From positions 62,001-126,000 of the forward strand of contig NZ_CABPSQ010000012.1 of NCBI RefSeq assembly GCF_902459775.1: a DNA stretch of 64,000 bases, in the 5' to 3' direction. The position numbers were made by a program, and so were the translations under genes. The notes beneath the pieces were generated by a model that did no database searches, had not been told where the DNA came from, and saw only the letters and a program-made list of their open reading frames with translations. The DNA is from Pandoraea captiosa. Lineage in GTDB: Bacteria > Pseudomonadota > Gammaproteobacteria > Burkholderiales > Burkholderiaceae. Shown here piece after piece: positions 62,140 to 64,000 of this stretch (positions are counted from its first letter, which is position 1; every line of letters starts with the position of its first letter).

Positions 62140-63360
62140 ATGCCTCGACTTTTACCGTTTCGTCTTCACTTACCGTACATCCCGATGATTCCCCGCACGC
62201 CCGCCAGATTCGTTAAGTTGCTATTGTCGGTTTCCATGCTGACGACTCTCGCCGGGTGTTCTCTCGTGCCGTCTTCCGGTCCGACTCGCTCGCAAGTCGA
62301 AAACGAGGCACAGGAACCCTCGGGGCTGATCGACGGAATTCAGATCGTCGACGTGTCCGACGCAGTCGCGCGCAAGCTTCTCGCGCAACGCCGGTCCACG
62401 GACTTCGCGTCGACTTTCGGCGACGCTATGGTCCCGGCTCAACGCGTCGGGACGGGCGACATATTGGAAGTATCCGTGTGGGAATCGCCGCCGGCAGCTT
62501 TGTTCAGCGCGCCACTCCAGCCGGAGCTCGGCACCGGCGCGAGCCGTGCTGTCGTCCTCCCCGCGCAAACCGTCGATACGGAAGGCGAGATCGATGTCCC
62601 GTTCGCCGGACGTGTTCCGGTAACCGGGAGAACGATCAATGAAGTTTCCGGTGAAATAGCCAAAAGACTCAAAAACAAGGCCAACCAGCCTCAGGTCATG
62701 ACACGCGTGGTCAAGCGCGCCAACGCGTTCGTCACGGTCGTGGGCGATGTGAACAGCAGCGTGCGCATGGAGTTGAGCGCAGGCAACGAGCGTCTGCTGG
62801 ATTCGCTCGCCGCCGCGGGCGGTACGCGTCAGGCAGTCGACAAAACCACCATTCAGGTTACGCGCGGGAGGGTCGTGCAGTCGCTGCCGCTCCAGTCGAT
62901 CATCCGTGATCCGCGTCAGAACATTCCGTTGCATGCGCACGACGTGGTCACCGCGCTGTTCCAACCCTATAGCTTCACCATGCTTGGCGCATCAGGCAAG
63001 AACGACGAGGTGAACTTCGAGGCGCAGGGCATCACGTTGTCACAGGCGCTCGCTCGTAGCGGTGGCCTGAACGACAGTCGCTCCGATCCGCGCGGCGTTT
63101 TCGTCTTCCGATTCGAGTCGCCAGAAGCACTCGACTGGCCGAATGCGCCCGTCAAGACGACGCCGAACGGAAAAGTGCCGGTCATCTACCGTGTCGACCT
63201 CAAAAACCCGAGCAGCTTTTTCGTTGCCCAGAACTTCATGATGGACGACAAAGACCTGGTCTATGTCTCGAACGCGCCAGTGGCGGAACTCCAGAAGTTC
63301 ATGAACCTGGTGTTCTCGGGTCTCTATCCGACGTTGAGCGTCATTAACGCGACCAAGTGA
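62140..63360 (+). CDS. kpsD: Capsule outer-membrane export lipoprotein, Wza/KpsD-like (CtrA type)
   Basis: A 406-residue lipoprotein with lipobox LAGC. A start at 62185 would give a clean 25-residue signal; 62140 adds 15 residues. Poly_export domain: VGTGDILEVSVWESP and TVDTEGEIDVPFAGRVPVTGRTINEVSGEI. SLBB domains: ANAFVTVVGDVNSSVRMELSAGNERLLDSLAAAGG and SFTMLGASGKNDEVNFEAQGITLSQALARSGGLND. The C-terminus resembles CtrA/BexD. It forms the outer-membrane channel for the capsule chain. Confidence 0.92.
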   Translation: MPRLLPFRLHLPYIPMIPRTPARFVKLLLSVSMLTTLAGCSLVPSSGPTRSQVENEAQEPSGLIDGIQIVDVSDAVARKLLAQRRSTDFASTFGDAMVPAQRVGTGDILEVSVWESPPAALFSAPLQPELGTGASRAVVLPAQTVDTEGEIDVPFAGRVPVTGRTINEVSGEIAKRLKNKANQPQVMTRVVKRANAFVTVVGDVNSSVRMELSAGNERLLDSLAAAGGTRQAVDKTTIQVTRGRVVQSLPLQSIIRDPRQNIPLHAHDVVTALFQPYSFTMLGASGKNDEVNFEAQGITLSQALARSGGLNDSRSDPRGVFVFRFESPEALDWPNAPVKTTPNGKVPVIYRVDLKNPSSFFVAQNFMMDDKDLVYVSNAPVAELQKFMNLVFSGLYPTLSVINATK

Positions 63361-63372
63361 CCGGGCTCACCC

Positions 63373-64000
63373 ATGAACCGGTCATATCTGGTGCTGCAAG
63401 GCACCGCCTCTCCCTTCTTCCACCAACTGGCGAGCGCATTGCGAGTCCGGGGAAATGAGGTGTGTCGCGTCAATTTTTGCGGTGGCGATCTGGTCTACGG
63501 AGGCACGTCAACCGAAAACTGCGACTTTAATGCCCCGCTGGAAACGCTCGGCGATTGGTATGCCGACGCCGTGCGCACCCGTGGTGTAACCGACGTTCTG
63601 CTGTTTGGCGATTGTCGGGATGTGCACGTACCAATGCACGACGTCGCTCACCGAATGGGCGTCGAGGTCCATGTTTTCGAAGAAGGGTACGTGCGTCCTT
63701 ACTGGATCACGCTTGAGAACCACGGCGTCAATGGCCGCTCGAAGCTGCCGCGCGATCCGGCGTGGTACCGCGAGGTTTATCGCAACCTTCCACAGTTTCG
63801 AGCGCCGATCGCGACGGGTTACAACCTCAAGGAGCGCGCATTCCACGATATGCGTTACCGCTGGGCTAACGCAGCGTACGCGCATCGCTATCGGCACTAC
63901 CAAAGCCACCGACCGAGAAACGGCCTGTTCGAGTACGCAGGACTCGCTGCACGCGCCATTCGCAATCGCGGGTTTCATCGCGAAGCGGACTACCTGACAC
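63373..64000 (+). CDS. kpsS: Capsule KpsS-like beta-Kdo transferase (5' part, runs off the window)
   Basis: The first 209 residues of a KpsS/LipB protein. It has SYLVLQGTASPFFHQLASALRVRGNEVCRVNFCGGD at the N-terminus, LLFGDCRDVHVPMHDVAHRMGVEVHVFEEGYVRPYWITLENHGVNG (the family's EEGYxRP-ITLE-GVNG motif), then RYRHYQSHRPRNGLFEYAGLAARA. KpsS adds the first Kdo of the linker on phosphatidylglycerol. It starts 13 bp after kpsD. Confidence 0.93.
   Translation, partial: MNRSYLVLQGTASPFFHQLASALRVRGNEVCRVNFCGGDLVYGGTSTENCDFNAPLETLGDWYADAVRTRGVTDVLLFGDCRDVHVPMHDVAHRMGVEVHVFEEGYVRPYWITLENHGVNGRSKLPRDPAWYREVYRNLPQFRAPIATGYNLKERAFHDMRYRWANAAYAHRYRHYQSHRPRNGLFEYAGLAARAIRNRGFHREADYLT

Overview
The window is GC-rich, densely coded bacterial chromosome. 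It resembles a beta-proteobacterium of the Burkholderiaceae; Pandoraea is my best guess. Grounds: the hemA-prfA-prmC-grxD-ubiX housekeeping run, the split of infA from the ribosomal operon, a 3-hydroxybutyrate dehydrogenase beside a patatin-like protein, and a KpsCEMTDS capsule locus. The genus is inference only. I see no insertion sequence, prophage or CRISPR array.

Region by region. (a) 1-4.3 kb: a class II HMG-CoA reductase cut by the window edge, divergent from a MocR-type regulator with a near-ideal operator between them; then an FCD GntR regulator divergent from a DASS-type anion transporter, again with a perfect inverted-repeat operator. (b) 4.7-7.6 kb: a Gtr-like lipid-linked sugar module (GT87, GtrB-like GT2, antisense GtrA). 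(c) 7.7-12.7 kb: a periplasmic penicillin acylase-family enzyme, a DHA2 drug exporter and a YeaQ-type membrane protein. (d) 13-17.9 kb: hemA-prfA-prmC-grxD-ubiX plus a convergent VOC protein. (e) 18-20 kb: small envelope proteins and a mostly non-coding stretch. It holds an 11-bp minisatellite, a 41-residue lipoprotein gene, and a consensus sigma-54 promoter about 55 bp before a strong intrinsic terminator, which together predict an RNA of about 80 nt. (f) 20-25 kb: a four-gene chemosensory operon (soluble PAS-PAS MCP, CheR, CheD, and a protein with three CheW domains) with no CheA, CheY or CheB. (g) 25-36 kb: patatin-like protein and bdhA, ettA, a 2Fe-2S protein, a MazG-like hydrolase, a metallophosphoesterase, an acylphosphatase homologue lacking its catalytic Asn, GNAT, infA, a CBS protein, an MFS transporter and a glycine-zipper lipoprotein.

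(h) 36.7-51.9 kb: an exopolysaccharide locus of Wzx/Wzy type. It has a WcaJ-like initiating transferase, a WecG-like transferase, a GMC oxidoreductase, an epimerase, a Wzx flippase, a GH44 lipoprotein glycosidase, a Wzy-like polymerase, a short Wza-like exporter, a Wzc-like chain-length protein with a degenerate kinase domain, a DUF6492-like protein and an acyltransferase 3. (i) 52.3-52.6 kb: a terminator and two tRNAs (Glu-UUC, Ala-GGC). (j) 52.7-64 kb: a group 2-type, ABC-exported capsule locus. manC-kpsC-GT4 run leftwards; kpsE-kpsM-kpsT-GT4-kpsD-kpsS run rightwards from an AT-rich 600-bp control region; kpsS is cut by the window end.

Two different surface-polysaccharide export systems therefore lie side by side, separated by tRNA genes. 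The most original signals are the sigma-54 small-RNA candidate, the CheA-less triple-CheW chemosensory operon, the EPS locus with a built-in GH44 and GMC enzyme, and the structured control region of the capsule operon.
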